A DNA stretch of 64,000 bases from Bosea sp. 124 (lineage in GTDB: Bacteria; Pseudomonadota; Alphaproteobacteria; Rhizobiales; Beijerinckiaceae). Each line of letters opens with the position of its first letter. Within the stretch, counting starts at the first letter, position 1. The notes below the pieces were generated by a model. It searched no databases. It saw nothing but the letters and a program-made list of their open reading frames with translations, and was not told the DNA's origin. Position numbers and translations under genes: made by a program. Shown here in pieces: positions 8,938 through 20,310 of this stretch. The DNA is taken from NCBI RefSeq assembly GCF_003046175.1, contig NZ_PZZM01000001.1:682001-746000 (forward strand), read 5' to 3'.

Positions 8938-9013
8938 TGGTGCCGCTTGAGGGATTCGAACCCCCGACCCCCTCATTACGAATGAGGTGCTCTACCAGCT
9001 GAGCTAAAGCGGC
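8938..9013 (-). tRNA. tRNA-Thr (anticodon CGU)
   Basis: Read on the minus strand, a complete cloverleaf is visible. The acceptor stem GCCGCTT pairs with AAGCGGC. The D arm holds TAGCTCAGCTGGTAGAGC. The anticodon stem CCTCA/TGAGG encloses the loop TTCGTAA, giving anticodon CGT for ACG codons. The T arm carries GGTTCGAATC. A CCA tail is encoded at 8938-8940. The gene has 76 bases including CCA. Confidence 0.97.
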
Positions 9014-9128
9014 GACGCGGCAGCCTCTACCAGCCCGGCCGATTCTTGGCAAGATGAAGCTTCCCGGCAAGGCAAAGACAGGGGCCATGCTGGCAGCCTG
9101 CCGCACCGGGACGTCGGTCCCCGGGAAA

Positions 9129-10079
9129 TCAGTCCTTGCGCAGCTTTTCCGTCTCGGGCTTCTCCTGGCCGAGCGCGACGATGCCGCGGCGGATGGCGCG
9201 GGTCCTGGTGAAGTGCTTGTGCAGGGTCTCGCCGTCGCCGAAGCGGATCGCCCGCGTCAGCACCGCCAGATCCTCGCTGAAGCGGCCGAGCATCTCCAGC
9301 ACCGCGTCCTTGTTGTGCAGGAAGACGTCGCGCCACATCGTCGGGTCGGAGGCCGCGATGCGGGTGAAATCGCGGAAGCCGCCGGCCGAGAACTTGATCA
9401 CCTCCGACTGCGTTACCGCCGCCAGATCCTCCGCCGTGCCGACGATGTTGTAGGCGATCAGATGCGGCAGATGGCTAGTGACGGCGAGCACAAGGTCATG
9501 ATGCGTCGCGGTCATCACCTCGACGATCGCGCCCATGCCCTCCCAGAACTGGCGGGTGCGGGTGATCGCCGCCTCGTCGGTTCCGTCCGGTGGCGTCAGG
9601 ATGCACCAGCGGTTGAGGAAGAGGCTCGGAAAGCCGGCATCGGGGCCGGAATTCTCGGTGCCCGCCACGGGATGGGCCGGAACGAAATGCACGCCCGCCG
9701 GCAGATACGGCATCACCGCCTCGACGACGGCATTCTTCACCGAACCGACATCCGAGAGGATCGCGCCCGGCTTCAGCGCTGGGGCGATCTCGGCCGCGAC
9801 CGCGCCACAGGCGCCGACGGGCACGCAGAGCACGATGTGGTCCGCCTGCGCGACGGCCTCGGCCGCCGTCTCCGCGACCTCATGGCCGAGGCCGAGTTCG
9901 CGGGCGCGCTGGCGCACGGCCTCGTCGCGGTCATAGAGCACGACGCGACCGGCGAGGTTGAGGTCCTTCGCAGCATGGGCTATCGACGACCCGATCAGCC
10001 CGACGCCGATGATCGCGAGGCGCGCGAAGAGCGGCTCCTCGCGGCGCGGCGCAAAGCTCTGCTGAGCGGGCGCCATCAT
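9129..10079 (-). CDS. tyrA: Prephenate/arogenate dehydrogenase family protein (TyrA/TyrC)
   Basis: A 316-residue NAD(P)-dependent enzyme that oxidatively decarboxylates prephenate or arogenate for tyrosine synthesis. The Rossmann motif [16 protein letters not shown] is near residue 25, the substrate region [19 protein letters not shown] follows, and the helical C-terminal domain includes [12 protein letters not shown]. The frame is open further upstream, but the ATG at 10077-10079 overlaps the hisC stop by four bases (ATGA) and gives a normal N-terminus; a second ATG follows directly. It is co-transcribed with hisC, a common pairing in alphaproteobacteria. Whether it prefers prephenate or arogenate cannot be read from sequence. 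Confidence 0.9.
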   Translation of the reverse strand: MMAPAQQSFAPRREEPLFARLAIIGVGLIGSSIAHAAKDLNLAGRVVLYDRDEAVRQRARELGLGHEVAETAAEAVAQADHIVLCVPVGACGAVAAEIAPALKPGAILSDVGSVKNAVVEAVMPYLPAGVHFVPAHPVAGTENSGPDAGFPSLFLNRWCILTPPDGTDEAAITRTRQFWEGMGAIVEVMTATHHDLVLAVTSHLPHLIAYNIVGTAEDLAAVTQSEVIKFSAGGFRDFTRIAASDPTMWRDVFLHNKDAVLEMLGRFSEDLAVLTRAIRFGDGETLHKHFTRTRAIRRGIVALGQEKPETEKLRKD

Positions 10080-11173
10080 GCCGCCAGGAATTCGGCCAGC
10101 GCGGTCACGACGAGCCGGTTCGCCTCCTCGGTGCCAATGGTCATGCGCAGCGCACCGGGCAGGCCATAGGCCCCGACGCCGCGCAGGATCAGCCCGCGCT
10201 GCGTCAGAAAGGCATCGGCTTCCTTGGCGGTCTTCCCGGGCGTCGCCGGGAAATGGATCAGGACGAAATTGCCGACGGACGGCGTGACGGTGAGGCCAAG
10301 CTTCTGAAGCTCGGCTGTGGTCCAGGCCAGCCACTTGTCGTTGTGCTCGATGGCCGAGGCGACATGGGCCTCGTCGGCGATGGCGGCTGCGCCAGCCTCG
10401 ATCGCCGCGCCATTGACATTGAACGGGCCGCGGATGCGCTCGAGCGCATCGATGATGTGCGCCGGGCCATACATCCAGCCGATGCGCAGATTGGCGAGGC
10501 CGTAGATCTTCGAGAAGGTGCGCGTCATCACGACGTTCTCGCTTTCCGCGACCAGCTCGAGCCCGGAGGCGTAGTCGTTGCGGCGGACATATTCGGCATA
10601 GGCCGCATCGAGCACGAGCAGGACATGCGACGGCAGGCCGGCATGCAGGCGCTTGACCTCGTCGAAGGGCAGATAGGTGCCGGTCGGGTTGTTAGGATTG
10701 GCGAGGAAGACGATCTTCGTGCGCGGCGTCACCGCCGCAAGGATGGCATCGACATCGGCGGTGAAGTCCTTCTCGTCGACCACGACCGGCTTGCCACCGG
10801 CCGCCAGGATCGCGATGCGGTAGACGAGGAAGCCGTGCGCGGTGAAGACACCCTCGTCGCCATCGCCGAGATAGGCCTTGGTGATGAGCTGGAGCAGCTC
10901 GTCCGAGCCCGTGCCGCAGAGGATGCGGCCGGCGTCGAGCCCGTAACGCCCGGCGATGGCCTCGCGCAGCTTGGTCGAAGAACCGTCCGGATAAAGCTCG
11001 AGCTTGCCGGCGATCTTGCCATAGGCTTCGACCGCCTTCGGGCTCGGCCCCAGCGGGGTCTCGTTCGAGGAGAGCTTGTGCAGCTTCACGCCGGCGGGAG
11101 CAGCCGATTTGCCGGGAACATAGGCCTCGATATCGAGGACGCCGGGGCGGGGAACGGGACGGGAGGCGGTCAT
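10076..11173 (-). CDS. hisC: Histidinol-phosphate/aromatic aminotransferase, HisC type
   Basis: A PLP-dependent class I/II aminotransferase, 365 residues from the chosen ATG. Typical HisC motifs are [13 protein letters not shown] near the N-terminus, [13 protein letters not shown] for the cofactor-binding Asn, the Tyr motif DAAYAEYV, and the Schiff-base lysine in [21 protein letters not shown] ten codons upstream (11203) is an alternative start. It is coupled to tyrA downstream. Next to tyrA and a chorismate mutase it may act mainly on aromatic keto acids (prephenate or phenylpyruvate/imidazole acetol phosphate overlap is known for this family) rather than only in histidine synthesis. Confidence 0.9.
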   Translation of the reverse strand: MTASRPVPRPGVLDIEAYVPGKSAAPAGVKLHKLSSNETPLGPSPKAVEAYGKIAGKLELYPDGSSTKLREAIAGRYGLDAGRILCGTGSDELLQLITKAYLGDGDEGVFTAHGFLVYRIAILAAGGKPVVVDEKDFTADVDAILAAVTPRTKIVFLANPNNPTGTYLPFDEVKRLHAGLPSHVLLVLDAAYAEYVRRNDYASGLELVAESENVVMTRTFSKIYGLANLRIGWMYGPAHIIDALERIRGPFNVNGAAIEAGAAAIADEAHVASAIEHNDKWLAWTTAELQKLGLTVTPSVGNFVLIHFPATPGKTAKEADAFLTQRGLILRGVGAYGLPGALRMTIGTEEANRLVVTALAEFLAA

Positions 11174-11204
11174 GACGGTCACACTTTCGGTTCTAGCACC
11201 CACA

Positions 11205-11309
11205 CCGTCATCCTGGGCGACCGAAGGTCGGCCCGGGATCCATCGGAGGGCTTCGCACTCTACGATGGATCCCGGATCGCCGCTGCGCGACGTCCAGGGT
11301 GACGATGGC
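11205..11309. repeat. REP/BIME-like palindromic element
   Basis: Two head-to-head copies of one unit. The left half (11205 to about 11246) and the reverse complement of the right half (about 11264-11309) both read CGTCA-CCTGG...GATCC(C/G)GGATCCATCG in outline. The element fills the gap between hisC and the chorismate mutase gene on the same strand. It belongs to the set of intergenic palindromes also found at 12197, 13587, 30070, 42498, 44107, 45468 and 60661. Confidence 0.7.
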
Positions 11310-11335
11310 GGTTCAGGAGGACATGGCGGAAAGGT

Positions 11336-12172
11336 TCACGAACGGACGGATTTGAAGGCGAAGCGGGCGGCGTGGCTGCCGATCTCGGCGAAGTCGCTCA
11401 GACCCGCAGGCTCCAGCGACTGGCGGATCACCGCCTGATCGACCTCCCCCGACGCCGCAACGAGCAGAGAGAGATGCGAGCCGTCGGCGGCCGAGGCCGA
11501 GACCTCAGCGAGGTGCTGGGCGAGGCCATGTCGCAGGCTTTCGGACCAGCGCTCGACGCGGGCGGCATAGAGCACGATCTCGCGCATGGCAGCATCCGCC
11601 AGAGGCTTGGCGATGCAGTAGACCGGCGTGCCCGCCGGATGGTCCGGTCGCTCGATGAAGGGCAGTCGCGCGATGATCTTCGGGCTGTCCGGCCCGATCA
11701 GATCGCGCCACCAGATGCCGGCGCTGGCGCCCTGGTCCATGCGGAAGATGCCGAGATCGCCGGCCGATTCCGCCACCGCCGCGATGACGGCGCGGGCATC
11801 CTCATGCGTGACGAAGGGCACGGTGAAGCCGAAATGGAAGCGAGCGGAATCGCGCATCGCCGCATCGCCGCCGGAGACGTCGGCATGCACGGCATAGTTC
11901 GCCTGCACATAGGTGAAGGTTGCGATGATGATGCGCCAGATGCCCTCGATGGTGTCGAGCGGGAGCAGGCCTTTATGGCGCAAGGCTAGGCGCTTCATCA
12001 TGTCGGCCTCGCGACCGGGCCGGAAGGCCGAGCCGGAGGCCTGGGTCTTCTTCACCGAGATCAGCGTCTCGATGATCGAGGAGCGCTCCATCAGCAGCGC
12101 ATGCATCTCGGTATCGATGCGATCGATCTCGGCGCGCAGATCGGCAAGGGTCGTCGGAGCGGCTTCGGTCAT
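11336..12172 (-). CDS. Chorismate mutase (AroQ domain) with extended C-terminal region
   Basis: A 278-residue protein. Residues about 8-90 form an AroQ-type all-helical chorismate mutase domain: LRAEIDRIDTEMHALLMERS, then a lysine in SVKKTQ and FRPGREADMMKRL. The rest, about 190 residues, is an extension with an ACT-like or dehydratase-like look (repeats of hydrophobic strands such as HLSLLVAASGEVDQ), which is longer than in stand-alone mutases. It converts chorismate to prephenate, feeding the tyrA product here and the prephenate dehydratase at 63347-64000. The same strand and order as hisC-tyrA suggest one unit. The extension may provide regulation, but that is inference. Confidence 0.85.
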   Translation of the reverse strand: MTEAAPTTLADLRAEIDRIDTEMHALLMERSSIIETLISVKKTQASGSAFRPGREADMMKRLALRHKGLLPLDTIEGIWRIIIATFTYVQANYAVHADVSGGDAAMRDSARFHFGFTVPFVTHEDARAVIAAVAESAGDLGIFRMDQGASAGIWWRDLIGPDSPKIIARLPFIERPDHPAGTPVYCIAKPLADAAMREIVLYAARVERWSESLRHGLAQHLAEVSASAADGSHLSLLVAASGEVDQAVIRQSLEPAGLSDFAEIGSHAARFAFKSVRS

Positions 12173-12196
12173 GATGGCAGCGCGATCGGAGGAACA

Positions 12197-12241
12197 CCCT
12201 CATCCTTCGAGACGCCGTTTCGCGGCTCCTCAGGATGAGGG
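12197..12241. repeat. REP-like hairpin repeat
   Basis: Perfect 10-bp arms CCCTCATCCT (12197-12206) and AGGATGAGGG (12232-12241) enclose a GC-rich loop. The same arms occur at 42498-42543, so this is a dispersed palindromic repeat and not only a local hairpin. It lies between the divergent chorismate mutase and metX genes. Confidence 0.7.
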
Positions 12242-12341
12242 CTGAGGGTCCGTTAGGCTCTTAGCGCTGCGGCGCCGCCTTGGCAAAGCCGCCGCATGCA
12301 TCGCCGCGTTGACAGAACGCGCACATCGCGGCATCGCTAGA

Positions 12342-12357
12342 GTTCGATCTTTCGAAC
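12342..12357 (+). promoter_or_regulatory. Small hairpin in metX leader
   Basis: GTTCGA (12342-12347) and TCGAAC (12352-12357) form a perfect 6-bp stem with a 4-base loop, 44 bases before the metX start. A perfect -35 hexamer TTGACA stands at 12309-12314, but no well-spaced -10 was recognised. Its function is unknown. A SAM-II aptamer, common before metX in this group, was looked for and not recognised. Confidence 0.3.
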
Positions 12358-12400
12358 AAGCTGACCGGCAAGACAAACTCTCCCGTCAAAGCGGACAAGA

Positions 12401-13570
12401 ATGAGCGATTTCTCCTCGAGCCTGGCCGATCCGCTGAAGGAGGCGAACGAGCCCACGAGCCCGGTGGCGCGCTTCGGCCCGGAGACGCCGCTGCTGATGG
12501 ATTGCGGCGTCGCGCTCGACCATTGGCAGATCGCCTACCAGACCTACGGCAGCTTGAATGAATCGCGCTCGAACGCGATCCTGGTCTGCCATGCCCTGAC
12601 CGGCGACCAGCATGTCGCGAGCCGCAACCCGGTGACAGGCAAGGGCGGCTGGTGGACGGCGATGATCGGGCCGGGCAAGCCGATCGACACCGACCGCTTC
12701 TTCGTGATCTGCGCCAATGTCGTCGGCGGCTGCACCGGCACGACCGGACCGGCCTCGACCAATCCCGAGACGGGCAAGCCCTGGGGGCTGTCGTTCCCGA
12801 TGGTGACGATCCGCGACATGGTGCGGGCACAGCGGCATCTCGTCGACTCGCTCGGCATCGAGACGCTGTTTTGCGTCGCCGGCGGCTCGATGGGCGGGAT
12901 GCAAGTGCTGCAATGGGCAGCGAGCTATCCGGACCGGGTGTTCTCGGCGCTGCCGCTGGCGACAGCCGCCAAGCACTCGGCGCAGAACATCGCCTTCCAC
13001 GAGGTTGGCCGGCAGGCGGTGATGGCCGATCCGGAATGGCGCGGCGGGCGCTATCTCGAAGAGGGCACGCGGCCCTCCAAGGGGCTCTCGGTGGCGCGGA
13101 TGGGCGCCCATATCACCTATCTCTCCGAGCCTGCCCTGCACCGCAAATTCGGCCGCAAGCTGCAGGACCGCGAGGCACCGACATTCTCCTTCGATGCGGA
13201 TTTCCAGGTCGAGAGCTACCTGCGCTATCAGGGCCTGTCCTTCGTCGAGCGCTTCGACGCCAATTCCTATCTCTATGTGACGCGGGCGATGGATTATTTC
13301 GATCTGGCCGCGGACCATGACGGCGTGCTGGCCAAGGCCTTCGCCGGCACGAAGACGCGGTTCTGCGTCGCCTCCTTCACCTCCGACTGGCTGTTTCCGA
13401 CGTCGGATTCCCGCGCGATCGTGCATGCGCTGAACGCGGCCGGCGCTTCGGTCTCCTTTGTCGAGCTGGAGAGCGACAAGGGCCACGACGCCTTCCTGCT
13501 GGAGGAGCCGAACCTGTTCGCCACGACGCGCGGCTTCATCGGCGCGGCCGCACGGGCACGGGGGATCTGA
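12401..13570 (+). CDS. metX: Homoserine O-acetyltransferase (MetX)
   Basis: A 389-residue alpha/beta-hydrolase-fold enzyme that acylates homoserine in methionine synthesis. The nucleophile Ser163 lies in [15 protein letters not shown]. The acid is likely the Asp in FTSDWLFP, and the base is the His in [11 protein letters not shown]. The [14 protein letters not shown] and [13 protein letters not shown] regions are characteristic of MetX. The length is normal. It pairs with metW 162 bases downstream, an order widespread in Proteobacteria. Whether acetyl- or succinyl-CoA is used cannot be settled from sequence alone; in proteobacterial MetX-MetW systems succinyltransferase activity is known for some members. 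Confidence 0.94.
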   Translation: MSDFSSSLADPLKEANEPTSPVARFGPETPLLMDCGVALDHWQIAYQTYGSLNESRSNAILVCHALTGDQHVASRNPVTGKGGWWTAMIGPGKPIDTDRFFVICANVVGGCTGTTGPASTNPETGKPWGLSFPMVTIRDMVRAQRHLVDSLGIETLFCVAGGSMGGMQVLQWAASYPDRVFSALPLATAAKHSAQNIAFHEVGRQAVMADPEWRGGRYLEEGTRPSKGLSVARMGAHITYLSEPALHRKFGRKLQDREAPTFSFDADFQVESYLRYQGLSFVERFDANSYLYVTRAMDYFDLAADHDGVLAKAFAGTKTRFCVASFTSDWLFPTSDSRAIVHALNAAGASVSFVELESDKGHDAFLLEEPNLFATTRGFIGAAARARGI

Positions 13571-13586
13571 GATGAGGGCCTTCCAT

Positions 13587-13720
13587 TATCATTCCGGGAC
13601 TTCGCGCAGCGAAGAACCCGGAACCCACGACGAGGCGGGGCGGGAGAGGACGCTCGTTCGATCGGCTTCACCCGGTCGTGGGTTCCGGGTTCGGCCCTTT
13701 GGGCCGCCCCGGAATGACAG
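13587..13720. repeat. REP/BIME-like inverted pair between metX and metW
   Basis: A left unit (TTATCATTCCGGG ... AACCCGGAACCCACGAC) and a right unit (GTCGTGGGTTCCGGGTT ... CCCCGGAATGACA) are inverted copies separated by about 40 bases, so the mRNA could form a long stem. It sits between two genes that are normally co-transcribed and may influence metX mRNA stability. Confidence 0.7.
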
Positions 13721-13732
13721 GTGGAGCGCACC

Positions 13733-14404
13733 ATGACCCTGCCCGAACCCCAGACCAATCGCATCGACCTCAAGCTCGTCGCCGAGATGGTGACGCCGGG
13801 CTCGCGCGTGCTCGATGTCGGCTGCGGCGACGGGCAGTTGCTCTCGCTCCTGGCCGAGACACGCGGTGTCGATGCACGCGGGATCGAATTGTCGCGCGAA
13901 GGCGTGGCCGGCTGCGTCGCGCGTGGGCTGTCCGTCATCCAGGGCGACGCCGACACCGACCTCACCGAATATCCGGATGATGCCTTCGACTATGTGATCC
14001 TGTCGCAAACCATCCAGGCGACGCGCAATCCGCGTTTCGTGCTCGAGCAGATGCTGCGGATCGGCCGGCGCGCCATCATTTCCTTCCCGAATTTCGGACA
14101 TTGGCGGATGCGCGGCCAGGTCTTCTTCCTCGGCCGCATGCCGGTGACGGATTCGCTGCCCTATGCCTGGTGGGACACGCCCAACATCCATTTCTGCACG
14201 ATCCGCGATTTCGTGACGCTCTGCGACACGATCGGCGCGGTGAAAGAGCGCGCCGTCGCGCTCGACGCGGCGGGCGGCCGTGTCGGTGTCAGCGCGCCCT
14301 GGTGGTTCTGGAACCTGTTCGGCGCGCAGGCAGTGTTCCTGCTCAAGCGCGGGCCCGATGCGGGCGCCGATCAGGCGGATGGCCGCCGGAACGCCACATC
14401 GTAG
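13733..14404 (+). CDS. metW: Methionine biosynthesis protein MetW
   Basis: A 223-residue class I SAM-dependent methyltransferase-like protein. Motif I is VLDVGCGDGQLL at about residues 24-35; later signatures are VILSQTIQATRNP, FPNFGHWRMRGQVFFLGRMP and the NIHFCTIRDF segment typical of MetW. MetW is needed together with MetX for homoserine acylation in several proteobacteria. The start at 13733 follows AGGTGGAG (13719-13726); a GTG at 13721 in the same frame is less likely. The 3' end overlaps the tail of the convergent methyltransferase gene by 34 bases. Confidence 0.92.
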   Translation: MTLPEPQTNRIDLKLVAEMVTPGSRVLDVGCGDGQLLSLLAETRGVDARGIELSREGVAGCVARGLSVIQGDADTDLTEYPDDAFDYVILSQTIQATRNPRFVLEQMLRIGRRAIISFPNFGHWRMRGQVFFLGRMPVTDSLPYAWWDTPNIHFCTIRDFVTLCDTIGAVKERAVALDAAGGRVGVSAPWWFWNLFGAQAVFLLKRGPDAGADQADGRRNATS

Positions 14405-15021
14405 AGAGCCGCCGTCTGGTAGCAAAAGAAGGCCATCGGCCAGCGCTGCGTGCGCGCGAACTCGACCGCTGCCCGCTGAACGCCGTAGCGCCCCAGCCAG
14501 GGATCGATATGGGCGAAGTCGTTGAAGGCGAGGTAGCCGCCGGGCTTGACCTTCGGCGCCGCAGCCAGCGCATCCCTCAGGCAGCCGGCATAGGAATGGT
14601 CGGCGTCGATATAGATCCAGTCGAAATGCCCGTCCGGAAACGCCGCGATCGTCTCATGGGTGTAGCCGACATGGCGCGTGACGGCCGGGCTGTCGAGCCC
14701 GGTCTCGTTGAACTGCGAATAATCGATATCGATCAGGTGCAAGGCACCGGGACGGTTCATGCTGATGATGTCGCGGGCGAAATCGCCCCGGTAGGTGCCG
14801 AGCTCGGCAACGACACCACCCTGCGGCAGGAGCGGCAGCATCGCCTCGCGCGAACTGCAGAACCGGCAATCCTCCAGCAGCTCGGAGGGGATGGGCTGAA
14901 TGGTTTGCACCGGCCCAAGGGAGCGCGCGAGCCTGTAGGTCCGCCGCAGCACATCCGGCAGGCGGCTGCGGATCTGCATCTCCGTCCGCTTCGCAAACTC
15001 ACGCAGCAATTGTGTCTCCAC
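14371..15021 (-). CDS. Class I SAM-dependent methyltransferase of unknown substrate
   Basis: A 216-residue protein. The SAM-binding motif VVAELGTYRGDFARDI is at about residues 70-85, LIDIDY follows as the acidic end of strand 2, and FDWIYIDADHSYAGCLRDAL resembles the Methyltransf_24 family of small-molecule and glycan methyltransferases. The N-terminal 50 residues are basic and not assigned. It is convergent with metW and overlaps its 3' end by 34 bases. It shares the direction of clpB, but 158 bases with a large hairpin separate them. The substrate is unknown. Confidence 0.8.
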   Translation of the reverse strand: METQLLREFAKRTEMQIRSRLPDVLRRTYRLARSLGPVQTIQPIPSELLEDCRFCSSREAMLPLLPQGGVVAELGTYRGDFARDIISMNRPGALHLIDIDYSQFNETGLDSPAVTRHVGYTHETIAAFPDGHFDWIYIDADHSYAGCLRDALAAAPKVKPGGYLAFNDFAHIDPWLGRYGVQRAAVEFARTQRWPMAFFCYQTAALYDVAFRRPSA

Positions 15022-15131
15022 CGCCGTCGACGATCATTTTCCGCATCCGGACGCTTCCGTCCGCAGGGAATCCGATCTCGGGATTAGCGCATCGCTGCCG
15101 GAAACGCGATCCACCCCAGGCGAGGGCCCGA

Positions 15132-15174
15132 GGCGCCCGCCGGCGCGGCCTGTGACAGCCGCGTCGCCGGGCGC
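15132..15174. terminator. Large GC-rich hairpin downstream of clpB
   Basis: Arms of about 18 bases (from GGCGCCCG at 15132 and to CGGGCGCC at 15174) pair with two mismatches around a short loop, just after the clpB stop. No T-run follows on the minus strand, so this is a stable 3' structure and not a classic intrinsic terminator. Confidence 0.4.
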
Positions 15175-15179
15175 CGGTC

Positions 15180-17798
<2,619 letters not shown>

Positions 17799-17972
17799 CT
17801 TGTCACTCCGCCCCCCGGAACGCCCCGTAGCGACGTCATCCGGTTGCTTTTCGTCAGGATGGAGCGCCCATACGGGCCGCCCCTCGCCAACAGAGATAGG
17901 TGTGGCATCCGCGCAACGGAAGAGGGCGACAGCGCAATTGACCTGCGTCAAATCCCGGGCGCACGATAGGTC

Positions 17973-18317
17973 ATGGCAGGGACGCAGCGACAGCAGTCGA
18001 TCCGCAAGGCGCTCCGGGCGCTGGCGCCGGGGATTCCGCTGGCCGACGCCCAGGCCGTGATCGCCCTGGCGGAGCGGCGCCATATGAAGGATCTGCCGCC
18101 AGCGATCGCGCTCTGGCTCGCACTCGGCAGCCATGTCCGCCACGTCCATACCGATTACGAGCACCTGCTCGCCGATGGCTATGACCGCGAGGCGGCGCGC
18201 TTCTTCGTATCCGACGATACCGACGCCGTGCTCGCGGGCTGGGGCTGCCAGCGCTCGGTATCCGATCTCCCGGAGGCGGAAGAGGAAGCGGTCCGGACCC
18301 GGATTTCCCGCAGCTGA
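17973..18317 (+). CDS. DUF2293 domain protein
   Basis: A 114-residue protein whose central part ([19 protein letters not shown] and [17 protein letters not shown], about residues 54-95) matches the DUF2293 family of short proteins of unknown function. No signal peptide or membrane helix is visible, so it is probably cytoplasmic. It is divergent from clpB with 174 bases between starts and is followed 81 bases later by the MOSC gene on the same strand. Confidence 0.78.
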   Translation: MAGTQRQQSIRKALRALAPGIPLADAQAVIALAERRHMKDLPPAIALWLALGSHVRHVHTDYEHLLADGYDREAARFFVSDDTDAVLAGWGCQRSVSDLPEAEEEAVRTRISRS

Positions 18318-18398
18318 TCGGAGCCATGCCAGGATTTCATCGATCCTGGCTGATCCTCCCGCTATCCTGACGCATCCCTCGCATCGCGGATCTCATCC

Positions 18399-19184
18399 AT
18401 GCGCATCGCCTCGCTCTATCGCTACCCCGTCAAGGGCCTCTCGCCCGAGCGCCTGGATTCGGCCCAGCTCGACACGGGGGCCTATTTTCCGGGCGACCGG
18501 CTCTTCGCGGTCGAGAACGGGCCGTCCGGCTTCGACCCCGCGGAACCAGTCCATCAGCCCAAGATCAAATACCTGATGCTGATGCGCAACGAGGAGCTGG
18601 CGACGTTGCGGACGCGCTATGACGATGCCAGCGGCGAACTCGTCATCGCCCGGGACGGCGTCGAGCGGCTGCGCGCCAGCACCTCCACCCCTGAGGGGCG
18701 AGAGGGCATCACGGCCTTCTTCGAGGCCTTCATGCCGGATGCCCTGCGAGGCAAGCCACGGCTGCTGCAGGCACCGGACGGTTACCGCTTCACCGATTCG
18801 CGCTCCGGCTTCGTCTCGATCATCAATCTGGCAAGCGTCGCCGATCTGGCTGCGCGCATCGGCCGGCCGATCGATCCGCTGCGCTTCCGCGGCAACATCA
18901 TGGTCGAGGGACTGGAGCCCTGGGCCGAGCTGGACCTCGCGGAGCGCGAACTGACGACGGCCTCGGGCGCGAGGCTCGAGGTCATCAAGCGGATCGAGCG
19001 CTGCGCAGCGACCAATGTCGACCCGCAGACCGGCGCTCGCGACATGGAACTGCCCAAGGCCCTGATGACCGCCTTCGGCCATGTCGATTGCGGCATCTAC
19101 TGCAGGGTCGTCGGCGGCGGCCGTCTGGCCGAGGGCGAACGGCTGGAGCTGGTCGCGGCGCCGGCCGCGCTCGGGATCGCCTGA
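18399..19184 (+). CDS. MOSC domain-containing protein
   Basis: A 261-residue protein with an N-terminal MOSC beta-barrel (LYRYPVKGLSPERLDSAQL at the start) and the C-terminal MOSC core. The conserved cysteine lies in ERCAATNVDPQTG (about residue 205), the residue proposed to carry sulfur or bind the molybdenum cofactor in this family. Eukaryotic mARC and bacterial YcbX-type proteins reduce N-hydroxylated compounds with the cofactor; this protein is shorter and lacks the ferredoxin domain of YcbX. It is followed by a strong hairpin shared with the convergent DUF4167 gene. Confidence 0.85.
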   Translation: MRIASLYRYPVKGLSPERLDSAQLDTGAYFPGDRLFAVENGPSGFDPAEPVHQPKIKYLMLMRNEELATLRTRYDDASGELVIARDGVERLRASTSTPEGREGITAFFEAFMPDALRGKPRLLQAPDGYRFTDSRSGFVSIINLASVADLAARIGRPIDPLRFRGNIMVEGLEPWAELDLAERELTTASGARLEVIKRIERCAATNVDPQTGARDMELPKALMTAFGHVDCGIYCRVVGGGRLAEGERLELVAAPAALGIA

Positions 19185-19190
19185 TCCATG

Positions 19191-19215
19191 AAAAAGGGGC
19201 CCTTGCGGGCCCCTT
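19191..19215. terminator. Bidirectional intrinsic terminator
   Basis: Stem GGGGCCC (19196-19202) and GGGCCCC (19207-19213) with loop TTGC, five A residues on the left (19191-19195) and TT on the right. The A-run gives a five-T tail on the minus strand, so it is a good terminator for the DUF4167 gene and a weaker one for the MOSC gene, which converge here. Confidence 0.85.
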
Positions 19216-19260
19216 CGTCATCCTGCCGGCAGCGTGGACGCTGCTCGCGCTGGCATTTGT

Positions 19261-20310
19261 TCACTCGGGCGTGCCGTCCGTCTCGGAACCGAGGGCATCC
19301 ATGACCTCGCGCGGCGAGCGGCGACGGCGCGGACGCTTGACAGCGCCATCGGCCGGAACGACCTCGGGAGCCTCCTGCGGCGCCGCCTCGGCAACGACGG
19401 GCGCCGGCTCGGCCACCGCGACCGGAACGCGCACCGGCGTCGTCAGGAAGGACGGTAGCGCAGCGGCGACATCGCCGGGCTGGTCGGCGTCGAAATCGGA
19501 CTCGCGATCACGGCGCGGGCGGCGCTCAGGGCGTGGTCCGCGGTCCGGACGATCGAAGCGACGCTCGCCCTGGACAGGCTGCGGCGCGGTTTCGGGCTGC
19601 TCGCCGGGAACCGGGATGTCCGAACGCGGCGCATCGGGGCGCGGCGTGTATCCGCCGGGCGCATTCTGCCCGCCCTCGGGACGATCGAAGCGGCGCTCGC
19701 CACGATCCTGCCGCTCGGGACGATCTTGCCGCTCGGGGCGATCGAAGCGGCGATTCCCGCGATCGGCGTTGTTCCGGTCGTTGTTCGGGCGATCATTGGC
19801 GCGCGGCTGACGGTCGAAGCGCTGGCCCTCGCCGGCCTCACCCTCGGGGCGCTGCCCGGCATTGGGGTTGTAGCCGTTGCCGTTCATGCTGCCGGCAGGA
19901 GCGTTGCGGATATCGGGCTGCTGGCCGCCGGGCTGGAAACCCTGGCCCTCGTCGCCCTCCTCCTCCTCGCCATCGTCGGCATCCTCGTTGAAGGCGCGAT
20001 TCGGCGGGAAGCTGTGGCCGAACTGCTGGGCCATCTGCTCCTGCGCTGCGAGCAAAATCCGATAATAATGCTCAGCATGCTGGAAGTAATTCTCGGCAGC
20101 AACGGGGTCACCCGAGGACTGAGCATCACGGGCCAACTGCAGATATTTCTCTGCAACATGCTGAGCGGTACCGCGGACTTTTACATCCGGCCCGTTGGAC
20201 TCATAGCTTCGCTGCAGCGGATTAGGCGCTTTGCGGTTGCCGCTGTTGTTATTGTTATTACTATTGTTGTTGTTACGGCCGCGCATGCGCCGGTTCTGAC
20301 CTGGTCTCAT
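19261..20310 (-). CDS. DUF4167 domain protein with long disordered RFDRP-repeat tail
   Basis: A 349-residue protein. An Asn-rich N-terminus (residues 10-26) precedes the conserved DUF4167 core (about 30-90, including QRSYESNGPDVKVRGTAQH and YYRILLAAQEQ). The remaining two-thirds is low-complexity, rich in Arg/Asp/Pro/Gln/Gly, with several RRFDRP-type repeats (about residues 165-265) and a basic end (KRPRRRRSPREV). Such tails suggest RNA or nucleic-acid contact, but no function is established that I can name. It follows the ptsP-prfA-prmC block on the same strand, an order typical of Hyphomicrobiales, behind a 367-base leader that contains a terminator-like hairpin. Confidence 0.88.
   Translation of the reverse strand: MRPGQNRRMRGRNNNNSNNNNNSGNRKAPNPLQRSYESNGPDVKVRGTAQHVAEKYLQLARDAQSSGDPVAAENYFQHAEHYYRILLAAQEQMAQQFGHSFPPNRAFNEDADDGEEEEGDEGQGFQPGGQQPDIRNAPAGSMNGNGYNPNAGQRPEGEAGEGQRFDRQPRANDRPNNDRNNADRGNRRFDRPERQDRPERQDRGERRFDRPEGGQNAPGGYTPRPDAPRSDIPVPGEQPETAPQPVQGERRFDRPDRGPRPERRPRRDRESDFDADQPGDVAAALPSFLTTPVRVPVAVAEPAPVVAEAAPQEAPEVVPADGAVKRPRRRRSPREVMDALGSETDGTPE

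Noticed and set aside
12255..12400. SAM-II riboswitch before metX
   Set aside because: The conserved aptamer segments were not found; only a short GTTCGA/TCGAAC hairpin and an isolated TTGACA are present.
17820..17960. RpoH promoter of clpB
   Set aside because: Only a partial -10-like element was seen and the -35 spacing does not fit; not strong enough for a separate feature.
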